A stretch of DNA of 11,367 bases from an uncultured Treponema sp. (lineage in GTDB: Bacteria; Spirochaetota; Spirochaetia; Treponematales; Treponemataceae): positions 1-11,367 of the forward strand of contig CALAUH010000307.1 of the NCBI GenBank assembly GCA_937892225.1. Reading direction: 5' to 3'. The notes under the pieces are model-generated. The model was not told the origin of the DNA, made no database searches, and worked only from the letters and a program-made list of their open reading frames with translations. A program made the translations under genes and the position numbers. Every line of letters begins with the position of its first letter. Positions within the stretch are counted from its first letter, which is position 1. Of this stretch, positions 1 to 7,497 are shown piece after piece.

Positions 1-3000
1 TTCGTTTACTACTCCATTATTCCATACGTCATAGAATAAGAAATTTTCTACTCCTGCAAACAGATAGCGTTTTTTAAGAAGTGGGAATATGTCTTTTCTG
101 TGGCGTTCAAGAAGCTGTTCGTCAGGAGACTCGTTCTTGTATGCCTTTGTGTATTCCATTCCATATTTTTCTTCAAAACCTTCAAGCTGTCCGTGACCAA
201 ACATTGGTAAGCCAGGCATTGTAGACATTAATGTACATACACCAAAATATTTGTCACCTTTTCCAAACTGAGCAACTGCAGTTTCTTCGTCTGGGTTGTT
301 CATAAAGTTAACAAATCGTTTTAAAACCTGAGGATCAAATTTAATTGTATTCTTAACTGTGTCTCTGTACTTCTGGTTTTCTTCTTTCTTGAGCATGTTC
401 ATGAATGCTGAATTGTAAACACGATGCATTCCGAGTGTACGTGTAAAATATCCTTCCATCATCCAGAAAGCTTCTGCGAGTAAAAGAGTGTCAGGCATTT
501 CGTTTGCACAACGGTCTACAACTTCTCTCCAGAATTCATTTGGAATTGCATCGTTGAACTGCTGTGTGTTCAAACCTGTTTCTGAACGTGTTGCAATATC
601 TCCACCATGACCTGGTTCGGGGTACCACAAACGACGGATTGATTTTTTAGCAAGAACCATTGCAGCATCAAAACGGATGATTGGGAAATTCTGTGCAACG
701 TGTAAAATTTCCTGCATAACTGCTTCGCGTGCTTCTGGATTTAGAAAATCAATCTGTGCAGTATCATTCCAAGGTAAACCAGTTCCATCATTTCCATGAT
801 AAATATATCTTGTATCACCAGTTTGATTATCAACACGTTTAAAAACTACAGAACAGTCATTTTTACTGTAATAATGGTCTTCCAGATAAAGAGAAATGCG
901 TCCGTCCTGAGAAAGATTTTCGCCGTTAAAAGAGTAATGTGGGAACGGACAGTCACGTCGCTGTATAAATAAATCTGGTCTGTTTATTACCCAGTCTCCA
1001 TCCATTCCAGTATGATTTGGAACCATATCAGAAGCAAGACGAATTCCTCGCTGCCATAAACGCTGTCGTAAATTTGCAAGAGCGTCCCATCCGCCGATAT
1101 TCTGTGCAATGTTATAATCAAAAAGTGAATAAGCACTTGCTGCTGCTTCTGGATTTCCACAAATCTGTTTAATTCTTTTACTTGCCTTACTTCTTTCCCA
1201 TAAACCGATGAGCCATAAACCTGTAAATCCCTGGTCGCGTATAGTATCAAGTTCGGCATCTGGAATCTGGTCTAATCTTGTAATCGGGTAGCCGTATTGT
1301 TTTGTAAGCTGATCGAGCCATACTAAAACTGTTTTTGCAATTAAAATAACGTTTGGCATCCAGTCTTTATCCGGACTGAATCTTTCGTATTCATTCATCA
1401 GATTTTCGAAAGAGTAAGCCTGCATATCTGGAAGATTGCCTCCTCCAAAACCATGCCACATTGCTTTTTCTTCTTCGCTGATTGTATCTATGCCCTGCAA
1501 AATACGTTTAAGCCATTCACCTAAAAATTCATCCCAGTATTTTTGAATATATTCAAGCTGGCCGCGTAAACTGTCTGGAGCAAAAACCTGTGGTTCTTTT
1601 AAAAGATTAATTAAATCGTGATTAAACGGACCGAAAGAAGGTTTTGTTTTCGCATATTCACCGATAAATTTCTTAGCCTTAGTATAAAGCTTGTTTTTAG
1701 AAAGGTTTTTATCACTAAATAATAGAAGAAAAGGTTTAAATGCCGGATTTTCGTTTGCAAGATAAAGCAGAATCATTTCTTCTAAAGTCTGTTCGCGGTT
1801 TGTTCTTGTTTGATTTGTTTCTTTTTCTACTGCAGTTCTTTCAAGATATTCTTGGGCAGTGCATTTTTCTTTGTAAACTTCGACTGGTGGGAATTCCTGA
1901 ATAAAATTTAAAAGTAAAGAATCGACCTGTTCGGCTGTAAATTCATTGTTCAACTGTAAAAGTAACTCTTTGAAAAAATCTGCACTTACATTTTTACGAT
2001 ATAACATGCAGACATGATGAAGGATTTCGTCTATAAGTCCCATCGCATTTAATTGACCGGCACTTACTTTTTTAGTTTCGTCTTTTGTTACAGTTTCGAT
2101 GTAATTATTATAAAGCAGCTGGAAATCGCGAACATTCTTGATGTTTGCAAAAACTACATTTCCGCTTGAAGCAAAAAGTCCTTTGTTAAAATCACATAAA
2201 TCTCTTACATTTCTGCTGATGTGAAATTCGTTGTAAGAAACAAAATCTGTTGAAATTTGTGAAATCTTTTCTATTAATTTTTTATCCATGTTTAAATCTT
2301 CTATTGATACAGGGAGTCTGTATGTCCAGTTGAATTTTGTAACAGTACCGGGAATATTAATACGTTCATCTTTTGCATCTTTAAGCCAGTACTTTTTATT
2401 CATATATAAATAATCTTGAATCGGATTAATGTACCAGATACTTGCTGATTGTGAACATTTTTTAAGAAGTTCAAATGCAGTTTCTTCTGTAAATTCTTTA
2501 TCTTTGTTTTCTGATTCGTACCATTCTCTGATTGTACTGGAATCGTGAACAGAAGTAGTAGTTACCGAAAGAGGACGATATTCTTTAAAATCTATATATG
2601 GCTGTTCAGGTTCAGACCATTTTCTTGTCCAGCGAACAACCTGTAATCCTAAAATGTTGTGTTTTTTCATTGTAGAAGGAACACAATCAATACCGACGCC
2701 TAAATCTTCGCCACAAGGAATCATTTCTATTTCAGAAGTGATGTTAGTAAAAATATCGTCTGCCTGTTTCTGCCAGAGTTTTTCGTTTTTTTCGTTTAAT
2801 TTTGTAAACAAGTCTGTAAGGAATTTTTTTTCAGTTTCCGAAAGGCTCTGCCATGAAGTAGAAGAGGTGTAAGTCCAAAGCGGAACGAACTTGTTTTTTG
2901 TGATTTCAAGCAAAGTTCTGTTCGACCAGTATTCAACTAATTTTGCCTTAATTTTATTTCCAGTTTCTTCGTCGGCATATTCGCTTAAATCTGTATCCCA

Positions 3001-4203
3001 GAAAAACAGGCTTCCTTTTACTGTTTTTTTGAAAAGCCACAGTTCTTCCTGATTTATTTGTGTACAGAACAGATTTAAAATTTCGTGACATTTTTCTAAA
3101 TCACTTAAGAATTCCTTAAAAGCACTTGTCGGAATATGACTCTGGCTTAACCATCTGATTCTGTCATCATCAAAGCCTGCTTCGTAAAGTTCTTCTTTTT
3201 TTATGAATGAATAAGGTTCTGTGTGTCCGTTCAAAGCATTACAATCATCTTGGGGAATAGCCCATATTCTGAAAAATCCGAGAATATGATCAAGACGATA
3301 TGCATCATAATATTTTGAGGCATTTTTAAGTCTGTCTTTCCACCACGAATAATCTGCTTCTTTAAGATTTTTCCAGTTGTAAGTCGGAAATCCCCAGTTT
3401 TGTCCGCCGGGATTATCAAAATCACTTGGAGAACCAGCCCGTAAATTATGATTAAAAAATTCTGGATAAGTCCATGCATCACAGGAATCTTCGTTCATTA
3501 AAATAGGCATGTCGCCTTTAAGTAAAATGCCTTCGTCGTGAACAGCTTTAACTGCATTTTGAAATTGTTCGTCTGCAATTTTCTGTGTCCATGCATAAAA
3601 AAGATGTTCATCTTTAAGTGTTGCATTATCCCATAAATTTATGATGTCATCTTTTGTTTTGTTTTTATCATCATCCGGCCACTGTTTCCAGCTTGCTTGC
3701 ATATTTTTCCATTTAAGTGCCTTGTAAACTGAGTAAAATTTTACCCATTCATTTTTCTTAATCCATTCCAAAAAGTTTTTATCTTTTGAATAAGAAAAAG
3801 TTTCTTTTGTGGCATTATAAAAATATCGTAAAAGAGAAATTTTTGTATTTAAGATTTTGTCATAATCATAACGGAGAGTGTAACTGTTAGAATTGATAAA
3901 ATCATCGTAAAGTTTCGAAAATTCTTTATCTGATGAATATAAGTCGTTAAATCCTGAAATATTTTTTATGCGTATATAAATTGGATTAAGGGCAAATGCA
4001 GATAAACCTGAATATGGAGAACTTTGTGTACCAGTATCATTTACAGGTAAAAGCTGAATGATTTTTATTCCAGATGATTTGCAAAATTTTGAAAAGGGAA
4101 TTAAATCTTCAAATTCTCCGATAACAGGATTTTCTTTTGAATATAAAGCTCCAAGAGGAATAGAAAGTCCTGTTAATTTATTACGCAAAAAATTTTTAGT
4201 CAT
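1..4203 (-). CDS. GH77 4-alpha-glucanotransferase / GH13 alpha-amylase fusion (3'-partial)
   Basis: The frame is open from ATG at 4203 to the window edge: 1401 codons, no stop, C-terminus outside. Residues 1 to about 640 are a MalQ-type GH77 domain. Its N-terminus is typical of the family; it has RLDH with nucleophile D305, GEDLG with acid/base E499, SVHDSST with D554, and the closing DERINIPGT block from D612. Residues about 690-960 are a mainly helical region that I recall preceding some bacterial GH13 enzymes. From about 975 a GH13 barrel follows: DMVPNH (1059-1064), RFDAA with nucleophile D1179, AEAF with E1244, and NNPDEE with D1305. Both catalytic triads look intact. The expected role is disproportionation and cleavage of alpha-1,4-glucans (glycogen, starch, maltodextrins). 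No signal peptide is visible, so it is probably cytoplasmic. The usual His of GH13 region IV is Pro. The start is fixed by the family N-terminus; no Shine-Dalgarno is seen. MalQ alone is usually about 500-700 aa, so this is a true fusion. Confidence 0.93.
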   Translation of the reverse strand, partial: MTKNFLRNKLTGLSIPLGALYSKENPVIGEFEDLIPFSKFCKSSGIKIIQLLPVNDTGTQSSPYSGLSAFALNPIYIRIKNISGFNDLYSSDKEFSKLYDDFINSNSYTLRYDYDKILNTKISLLRYFYNATKETFSYSKDKNFLEWIKKNEWVKFYSVYKALKWKNMQASWKQWPDDDKNKTKDDIINLWDNATLKDEHLFYAWTQKIADEQFQNAVKAVHDEGILLKGDMPILMNEDSCDAWTYPEFFNHNLRAGSPSDFDNPGGQNWGFPTYNWKNLKEADYSWWKDRLKNASKYYDAYRLDHILGFFRIWAIPQDDCNALNGHTEPYSFIKKEELYEAGFDDDRIRWLSQSHIPTSAFKEFLSDLEKCHEILNLFCTQINQEELWLFKKTVKGSLFFWDTDLSEYADEETGNKIKAKLVEYWSNRTLLEITKNKFVPLWTYTSSTSWQSLSETEKKFLTDLFTKLNEKNEKLWQKQADDIFTNITSEIEMIPCGEDLGVGIDCVPSTMKKHNILGLQVVRWTRKWSEPEQPYIDFKEYRPLSVTTTSVHDSSTIREWYESENKDKEFTEETAFELLKKCSQSASIWYINPIQDYLYMNKKYWLKDAKDERINIPGTVTKFNWTYRLPVSIEDLNMDKKLIEKISQISTDFVSYNEFHISRNVRDLCDFNKGLFASSGNVVFANIKNVRDFQLLYNNYIETVTKDETKKVSAGQLNAMGLIDEILHHVCMLYRKNVSADFFKELLLQLNNEFTAEQVDSLLLNFIQEFPPVEVYKEKCTAQEYLERTAVEKETNQTRTNREQTLEEMILLYLANENPAFKPFLLLFSDKNLSKNKLYTKAKKFIGEYAKTKPSFGPFNHDLINLLKEPQVFAPDSLRGQLEYIQKYWDEFLGEWLKRILQGIDTISEEEKAMWHGFGGGNLPDMQAYSFENLMNEYERFSPDKDWMPNVILIAKTVLVWLDQLTKQYGYPITRLDQIPDAELDTIRDQGFTGLWLIGLWERSKASKRIKQICGNPEAAASAYSLFDYNIAQNIGGWDALANLRQRLWQRGIRLASDMVPNHTGMDGDWVINRPDLFIQRRDCPFPHYSFNGENLSQDGRISLYLEDHYYSKNDCSVVFKRVDNQTGDTRYIYHGNDGTGLPWNDTAQIDFLNPEAREAVMQEILHVAQNFPIIRFDAAMVLAKKSIRRLWYPEPGHGGDIATRSETGLNTQQFNDAIPNEFWREVVDRCANEMPDTLLLAEAFWMMEGYFTRTLGMHRVYNSAFMNMLKKEENQKYRDTVKNTIKFDPQVLKRFVNFMNNPDEETAVAQFGKGDKYFGVCTLMSTMPGLPMFGHGQLEGFEEKYGMEYTKAYKNESPDEQLLERHRKDIFPLLKKRYLFAGVENFLFYDVWNNGVVNE

Positions 4204-4220
4204 ACTTATAGTATAACACA
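4204..4220 (-). promoter_or_regulatory. Extended -10 promoter for the GH77-GH13 gene, possibly leaderless
   Basis: On the minus strand TG-T-TATACT gives an extended -10 element (hexamer at 4210-4215). Only six bases separate it from the ATG, so a normal start site would fall on or next to the start codon. No convincing -35 box and no Shine-Dalgarno lie in the 28-bp gap after the radical SAM gene. The gene may also be read through from upstream. This is inferred from sequence only. Confidence 0.5.
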
Positions 4221-4231
4221 GGAAAACGAAT

Positions 4232-5203
4232 TTATAAATTAAAATTGCAATGCCAGATTGGTTTAGCAAGCTTGTTGCTGAATGGCTGTTCGCGGTTAAA
4301 ATCAGGAAGCCAGCTTGTATCGTCGCTTAATTCCTGATAAAAAAGATATTCAAATCCGAAAGCTTCGATTAAATCCTGAATATCTGAATCTTCCTGTTGA
4401 GTTACCAGACGATTTTCGATTACCGAAAGTGCTTCCTTTCGTTTTTCCAGTTGATTTTTTTCTTCTTTGAAAGGAACAGGTGTATATTGATTCATTAAAG
4501 AAATGCATGCTTTACCGTCTGCGTTTTCTTTAAGCCAGCTTAAAACATCAACAGTTTCTTCAAATCTGCCCGGCATAAAAAGATGACGGATAATTACACC
4601 CGAATACATTTTTTCTTTAACGATTTTTACAGGATTGTTTTTAATCATCCATTTAATTGCTTTTGATGCAACCTGAGGATAATCTTTCGCTGCAAAAAGT
4701 TTTTCTGATAAATCACTGGATAAAGTTTTTAAATCCGGAAGCCAGATTGTAACAAGCCCTTTTAAAAGTTCAAGCATTTCTACAGATTCGTATGCAGATG
4801 AATTCCAGCAGAAAGGAACTGTAACACCAAAACTCTGTGCAATTTTAATACCTTCTGCAATCAGCGGAATATTATGACTGCCAGTTACAAGATTAATATT
4901 TTCTGCACCTGCGTTTTGTAGTTTTAAACATATAAGTGCAAATTCTTCTGAAGTAACTTCTTTACCTAATCCATCCTGACTAATCTGATAGTTCTGGCAG
5001 AAAGCACAGCGTAAAGTACATCCTGTAAAGAAGATTGTACCGCTTCCGCCTTTTACAGTGATTAAAGGTTCTTCGCCAAAATGCAGGCCTGCAAAAGCAA
5101 TTTTAAGAGAGGCACGTTCTTTGCAAAAACCGGTTGTTAAAGTTCGATTTATTTTGCATGAACGAGGACACTGATTACAGGAAAGATAAAAATCATTATT
5201 CAT
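4232..5203 (-). CDS. PflX-like radical SAM protein (COG1313 type)
   Basis: The 323-aa protein carries the radical SAM cluster motif CxxxCxxC at C62, C66 and C69 (CTLRCAFCQN), which binds a 4Fe-4S cluster and cleaves S-adenosylmethionine. It resembles the PflX group, related to pyruvate formate-lyase activases: an N-terminal cysteine set (C9, C12, C16, C27), the WNSSAYES and LPDLKTLS stretches, a VIIRHLFMPG motif and MNQYTPVPF. The substrate of this family is not established to my knowledge. The length is normal for the group. It begins six bases after the stop of the upstream small gene, suggesting co-transcription, and no strong ribosome binding site is seen. No AMMECR1 or MEMO partner gene lies in the window, and the neighbours do not reveal its target. 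Confidence 0.85.
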   Translation of the reverse strand: MNNDFYLSCNQCPRSCKINRTLTTGFCKERASLKIAFAGLHFGEEPLITVKGGSGTIFFTGCTLRCAFCQNYQISQDGLGKEVTSEEFALICLKLQNAGAENINLVTGSHNIPLIAEGIKIAQSFGVTVPFCWNSSAYESVEMLELLKGLVTIWLPDLKTLSSDLSEKLFAAKDYPQVASKAIKWMIKNNPVKIVKEKMYSGVIIRHLFMPGRFEETVDVLSWLKENADGKACISLMNQYTPVPFKEEKNQLEKRKEALSVIENRLVTQQEDSDIQDLIEAFGFEYLFYQELSDDTSWLPDFNREQPFSNKLAKPIWHCNFNL

Positions 5204-5209
5204 TTTAGA

Positions 5210-5614
5210 TTAATAGGCACCTTTGTTTACAAGAATCATCATTAAATCCTGTAAAATATCTACAGGCAAATCTTCTGCTTCGTAATTTACAAGCTGACCA
5301 ATTTCCTGCCAGTCTTCTTGTGATATTAAATCCTGATCTTCATCACTATTGTCTAAGAAACCAAGAAATGCACCAAGTTTGTTGATGTTATCTGAAGTAG
5401 GTTCTTCTGCAATATTTGTGCTATTTAAAATGTAAGTGTTTTCCCAGTATTCAAAAATAGAACCTGGTAAATCAGTAGGACATGAAGTAGAACGTTCAAA
5501 AAGATTGCGTAAATCATTTTTTATTTTGTTGTAATCACACTTTCCGTTATTGTTCTGTCTTTCATGTTTTTTTAATTTTTCAACATCACTTAAAAATTTT
5601 CCAATATCTGTCAT
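5210..5614 (-). CDS. Small conserved-looking protein of unknown function
   Basis: I do not recognise this family. I chose the ATG at 5614 (134 aa, beginning MTDIGKFL) rather than the upstream ATG at 5671, because a -10 box lies between them and the extra 19 residues (Phe/Cys/His-rich, starting MSSSFCFF) look like translated promoter DNA. The protein is acidic and soluble, with no signal peptide or membrane segment. A basic N-terminal third (KKHERQNNN, KIKNDLRNLF) is followed by an acidic middle (DNSDEDQD) and a leucine-rich C-terminus (VDILQDLMMIL). It is the first gene of the apparent run leading into the radical SAM and amylase genes. It is divergent from the lipoprotein block. Confidence 0.72.
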   Translation of the reverse strand: MTDIGKFLSDVEKLKKHERQNNNGKCDYNKIKNDLRNLFERSTSCPTDLPGSIFEYWENTYILNSTNIAEEPTSDNINKLGAFLGFLDNSDEDQDLISQEDWQEIGQLVNYEAEDLPVDILQDLMMILVNKGAY

Positions 5615-5649
5615 AAATACAATTATAGTACATATTTTTTTATTGTGAA
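5615..5649 (-). promoter_or_regulatory. Sigma70-type promoter upstream of the 134-aa gene, possibly leaderless
   Basis: On the minus strand TTCACA (5644-5649), 16 bases, then a perfect TATAAT (5622-5627). Seven bases follow before the ATG at 5614, so transcription would start at or next to the start codon. No Shine-Dalgarno fits in that space. This promoter is the main reason for preferring the shorter start of the gene. Confidence 0.6.
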
Positions 5650-5697
5650 AGAAGCAAAATGATGATGACACTTTGGTACTATTTTAAGAAAAAAGGA

Positions 5698-5725
5698 TTG
5701 TAAATAAATAAGAATTTGTTATGAT
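5698..5725 (+). promoter_or_regulatory. Promoter of the lipoprotein block
   Basis: TTGTAA, 16 bases, then TATGAT (5720-5725) preceded by TG one base upstream, giving an extended -10. It lies about 20 bp before the first lipoprotein start, leaving a very short leader with only a weak purine-rich ribosome binding site. It is divergent from the promoter at 5615-5649, so the 131-bp gap serves both directions. Confidence 0.55.
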
Positions 5726-5755
5726 GAAAAAAGAAAATATTTGTTATGAAAAAAG
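5714..5755 (+). repeat. Short direct repeat over the start of the first lipoprotein gene
   Basis: ATTTGTTATG-ATG-AAAAAAG at 5714-5733 is repeated as ATTTGTTATGAAAAAAG at 5739-5755, identical except for one extra ATG in the first copy. The second copy contains the real start codon at 5746. The first contains the -10 element. It looks like a small local duplication. Confidence 0.6.
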
Positions 5756-6297
5756 CAATTTTAGGTTTAAGTACATTAATTTTATCTTTAATATTAACTG
5801 GGTGTCCGGATAGAATTATTGATATTTCTAATTTTATAGAAATGGAATGTTCAACAGAAGATTACGAAATTGGTAATATAATTTATGGACATGCAAAAGT
5901 AAATGAAGAAATTGAATTTATATTAACCAGTGATATAAATGAAACAGTATGTTTGTTATTTGAACAGTTTCCAAATAGTTATGAATTAATATATGGAAAA
6001 CAAATTGAAGAAATACAAAGTTTTCCTGAAAATACAGAAGATCATTTTTATTTTTCAAAATTTAATATGCCATCAGAAGAAGAATTAAGAGAATTTATGA
6101 ATCAAGGAAAAGATATATCAATTTATGATATACCTAATTATTATTTTGAAAAAAAAGCATTAATACTTAGTTTAAAATCTTATGAAAAATTTAAAAAAGC
6201 TTCAGTAAAAGTTAAATTTGAAAATCCAGGTGAATATAAAATATTACTTTTTTCAAATTTAGATGAAAAGGAATTTTTTATCAGAGTTACAAAGTAA
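5746..6297 (+). CDS. Lipoprotein paralog A1
   Basis: 183 aa. The signal peptide (MKKAILGLSTLILSLILTGC) ends in a lipobox with lipidated C20, so it should be anchored in the cell envelope. The family is not one I recognise. Family features seen in all four paralogs are: a second cysteine (C35), VNEEIEF (52-58), FPNSYELIYG (75-84), and PGEYKI (161-166) followed by alternating hydrophobic strands to the C-terminus. This pattern suggests an immunoglobulin-like beta sandwich (inference). It pairs most closely with the third paralog: both have CSxEDY, YGHAKVN, QFP and PGEYKI. It is very AT-rich: in 6121-6180 only 9 of 60 bases are G or C. The short leader has a poor Shine-Dalgarno. It is first of the run, 17 bp before the next gene. 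Confidence 0.88.
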   Translation: MKKAILGLSTLILSLILTGCPDRIIDISNFIEMECSTEDYEIGNIIYGHAKVNEEIEFILTSDINETVCLLFEQFPNSYELIYGKQIEEIQSFPENTEDHFYFSKFNMPSEEELREFMNQGKDISIYDIPNYYFEKKALILSLKSYEKFKKASVKVKFENPGEYKILLFSNLDEKEFFIRVTK

Positions 6298-6314
6298 GGA
6301 GTTGAGGGAATAAA

Positions 6315-6902
6315 ATGAAAAAAATTATTTTTTTAATATTATTAATATTAAGCGTTATTATAAGTTGTGATAAGTCTGTTGAAATAGAAACTAAGGATAA
6401 TATAATTTATGATTGTTTAAATAATGATTTTGATAATGAAAAACTTGAAGGAAATGTAAAGATAAATGAAGAAATTGATTTTTCTGTTTTATTAGATAAA
6501 GATAAAAGACAGTCTTTGTTAGTAATGTTTAATATTTTTCCAACTTCATATGAATTGACTTTTGGGAATGAAATAACTGAATTATTAGAAGTTCCAAAAA
6601 AGGAAAGTAATATTACTTATTTATATTATAAAGATATTTTAAGTGAAACTGATTCTTTATCATATTCTGAGAAGGAAAAAAAAGTAATTAATGATTATGC
6701 AAAACAGGGAATAAGAGCAATAATTTTATATTATCCAGATTATTATTATTATAAAAAAGCATTATTAATTGATTTAAAAGAAAATGATAATAAAACAAAA
6801 AAAACACTATTTAAGTGTAAATATTCTGTCCCAGGAGATTATAAAATTTTTCTTTATTTTGAAAATTATGGACGAGAATTTATATTTCATGTTACTGAAT
6901 AA
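6315..6902 (+). CDS. Lipoprotein paralog B1
   Basis: 195 aa. The signal peptide ends in IISC, with C18 as the expected lipid site; this lipobox is loose by E. coli standards but accepted in spirochaetes. It shares the family features: second cysteine C34, INEEIDF (50-56), FPTSYELTFG (75-84, at the same residue numbers as in A1), a KQG...YYPDYYYYKKALL block (about 130-151), and PGDYKI (173-178). It matches the fourth paralog best (YExTFG, KYSxPGDY). AAGGAG overlapping the upstream stop, or GAGGG closer in, serves as ribosome binding site, so it is probably co-translated with A1. A hairpin with a T-run follows its stop. Function unknown. Confidence 0.88.
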   Translation: MKKIIFLILLILSVIISCDKSVEIETKDNIIYDCLNNDFDNEKLEGNVKINEEIDFSVLLDKDKRQSLLVMFNIFPTSYELTFGNEITELLEVPKKESNITYLYYKDILSETDSLSYSEKEKKVINDYAKQGIRAIILYYPDYYYYKKALLIDLKENDNKTKKTLFKCKYSVPGDYKIFLYFENYGREFIFHVTE

Positions 6903-6915
6903 ACTTTTTATTTAG

Positions 6916-6960
6916 AAAGAGCAGGATTGTAATTGAAAATTATAGTTTTGCTCTTTTTTT
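6916..6960 (+). terminator. Hairpin with T-run between the two lipoprotein pairs
   Basis: A perfect 8-bp stem, AAAGAGCA (6916-6923) with TGCTCTTT (6949-6956), runs into a stretch of T to 6960. The 25-base loop holds a small inner hairpin, TAATT-GAA-AATTA. The loop is larger than in a classic intrinsic terminator, so termination may be partial. It sits in the only long gap of the lipoprotein block. Confidence 0.6.
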
Positions 6961-7009
6961 ATATTTAAATAAATGTTACTGTAAATAAAAAGTATTGGAG
7001 ATTTTATTT

Positions 7010-7486
7010 ATGAAAAAAATTGTTTTTTTATTTTCTTTGTGTCTAATGTTTTTGTTGGCAAGTTGTACGCCTGGTTATTATATGGAACCATCTTTTAGAT
7101 GCTCAAATGAAGATTATTATATAAACCCAATAGTTTATGGTCATGCTAAAGTAAATCAAAAAATTGATTTTACTGTTTCTCATGATGATAAATATAAAGA
7201 AGATTTTGAACTGGTGTTTAGTCAATTTCCAGATGATTATGAAAAATTATATGGACATATTATCACAAAATCTGTTAATACATCAGATTCACTTCCAGGA
7301 CTTCAAAAAGAATATTTTTCTAAAACATATTTGAATAAAGAAAAATTAAGCATAAAACCAAAGCTGGTAAATAAAGATACAAGAAAAGCTTCTGTAGAAA
7401 TTAGTTTTTCAACTCCTGGAGAATATAAAATTTTTCTTTATTCAAATAACAGATATCAAGAATATAGTATTTTAATCACAGAGTAA
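7010..7486 (+). CDS. Lipoprotein paralog A2 (short form)
   Basis: 158 aa from ATG at 7010. A TTG at 6995 would add five residues, but GGAG at 6997-7000 is then inside the coding region; it is better read as the ribosome binding site for 7010. The signal peptide ends in LASC with C19 lipidated. It shares the second cysteine (C31), YGHAKVN (43-49), FPDDYEKLYG (73-82) and PGEYKI (136-141). It lacks the roughly 25-35-residue block, rich in Tyr and Lys, that lies between FPxxYE and PGEY in the other three; only EYFSK near 101-105 may correspond. It is the closest relative of A1 in the window. It follows the hairpin at 6916-6960, so it may have its own promoter, but I see no convincing one. Confidence 0.87.
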   Translation: MKKIVFLFSLCLMFLLASCTPGYYMEPSFRCSNEDYYINPIVYGHAKVNQKIDFTVSHDDKYKEDFELVFSQFPDDYEKLYGHIITKSVNTSDSLPGLQKEYFSKTYLNKEKLSIKPKLVNKDTRKASVEISFSTPGEYKIFLYSNNRYQEYSILITE

Positions 7487-7497
7487 CGGAGATTTTT

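Noticed and set aside
987..1259. 90-codon minus-strand open frame
   Set aside because: It lies in another frame inside the GH13 part of the large enzyme gene, which has clear family motifs; this is a shadow.
2654..2872. 72-codon plus-strand open frame
   Set aside because: It is antisense to the GH77 acid/base region of the large gene, with no ribosome binding site or recognisable protein features.
3231..3482. 83-codon minus-strand open frame
   Set aside because: It overlaps the GH77 nucleophile region in a different frame; shadow.
5615..5671. 19-residue N-terminal extension of the small minus-strand gene
   Set aside because: The stretch contains the -35 and -10 boxes and reads as a Phe/Cys/His-rich peptide; the ATG at 5614 is preferred.
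6995..7009. TTG start giving five extra residues on lipoprotein A2
   Set aside because: It would place the GGAG ribosome binding site inside the gene, and MKK at 7010 matches the starts of the other three paralogs.
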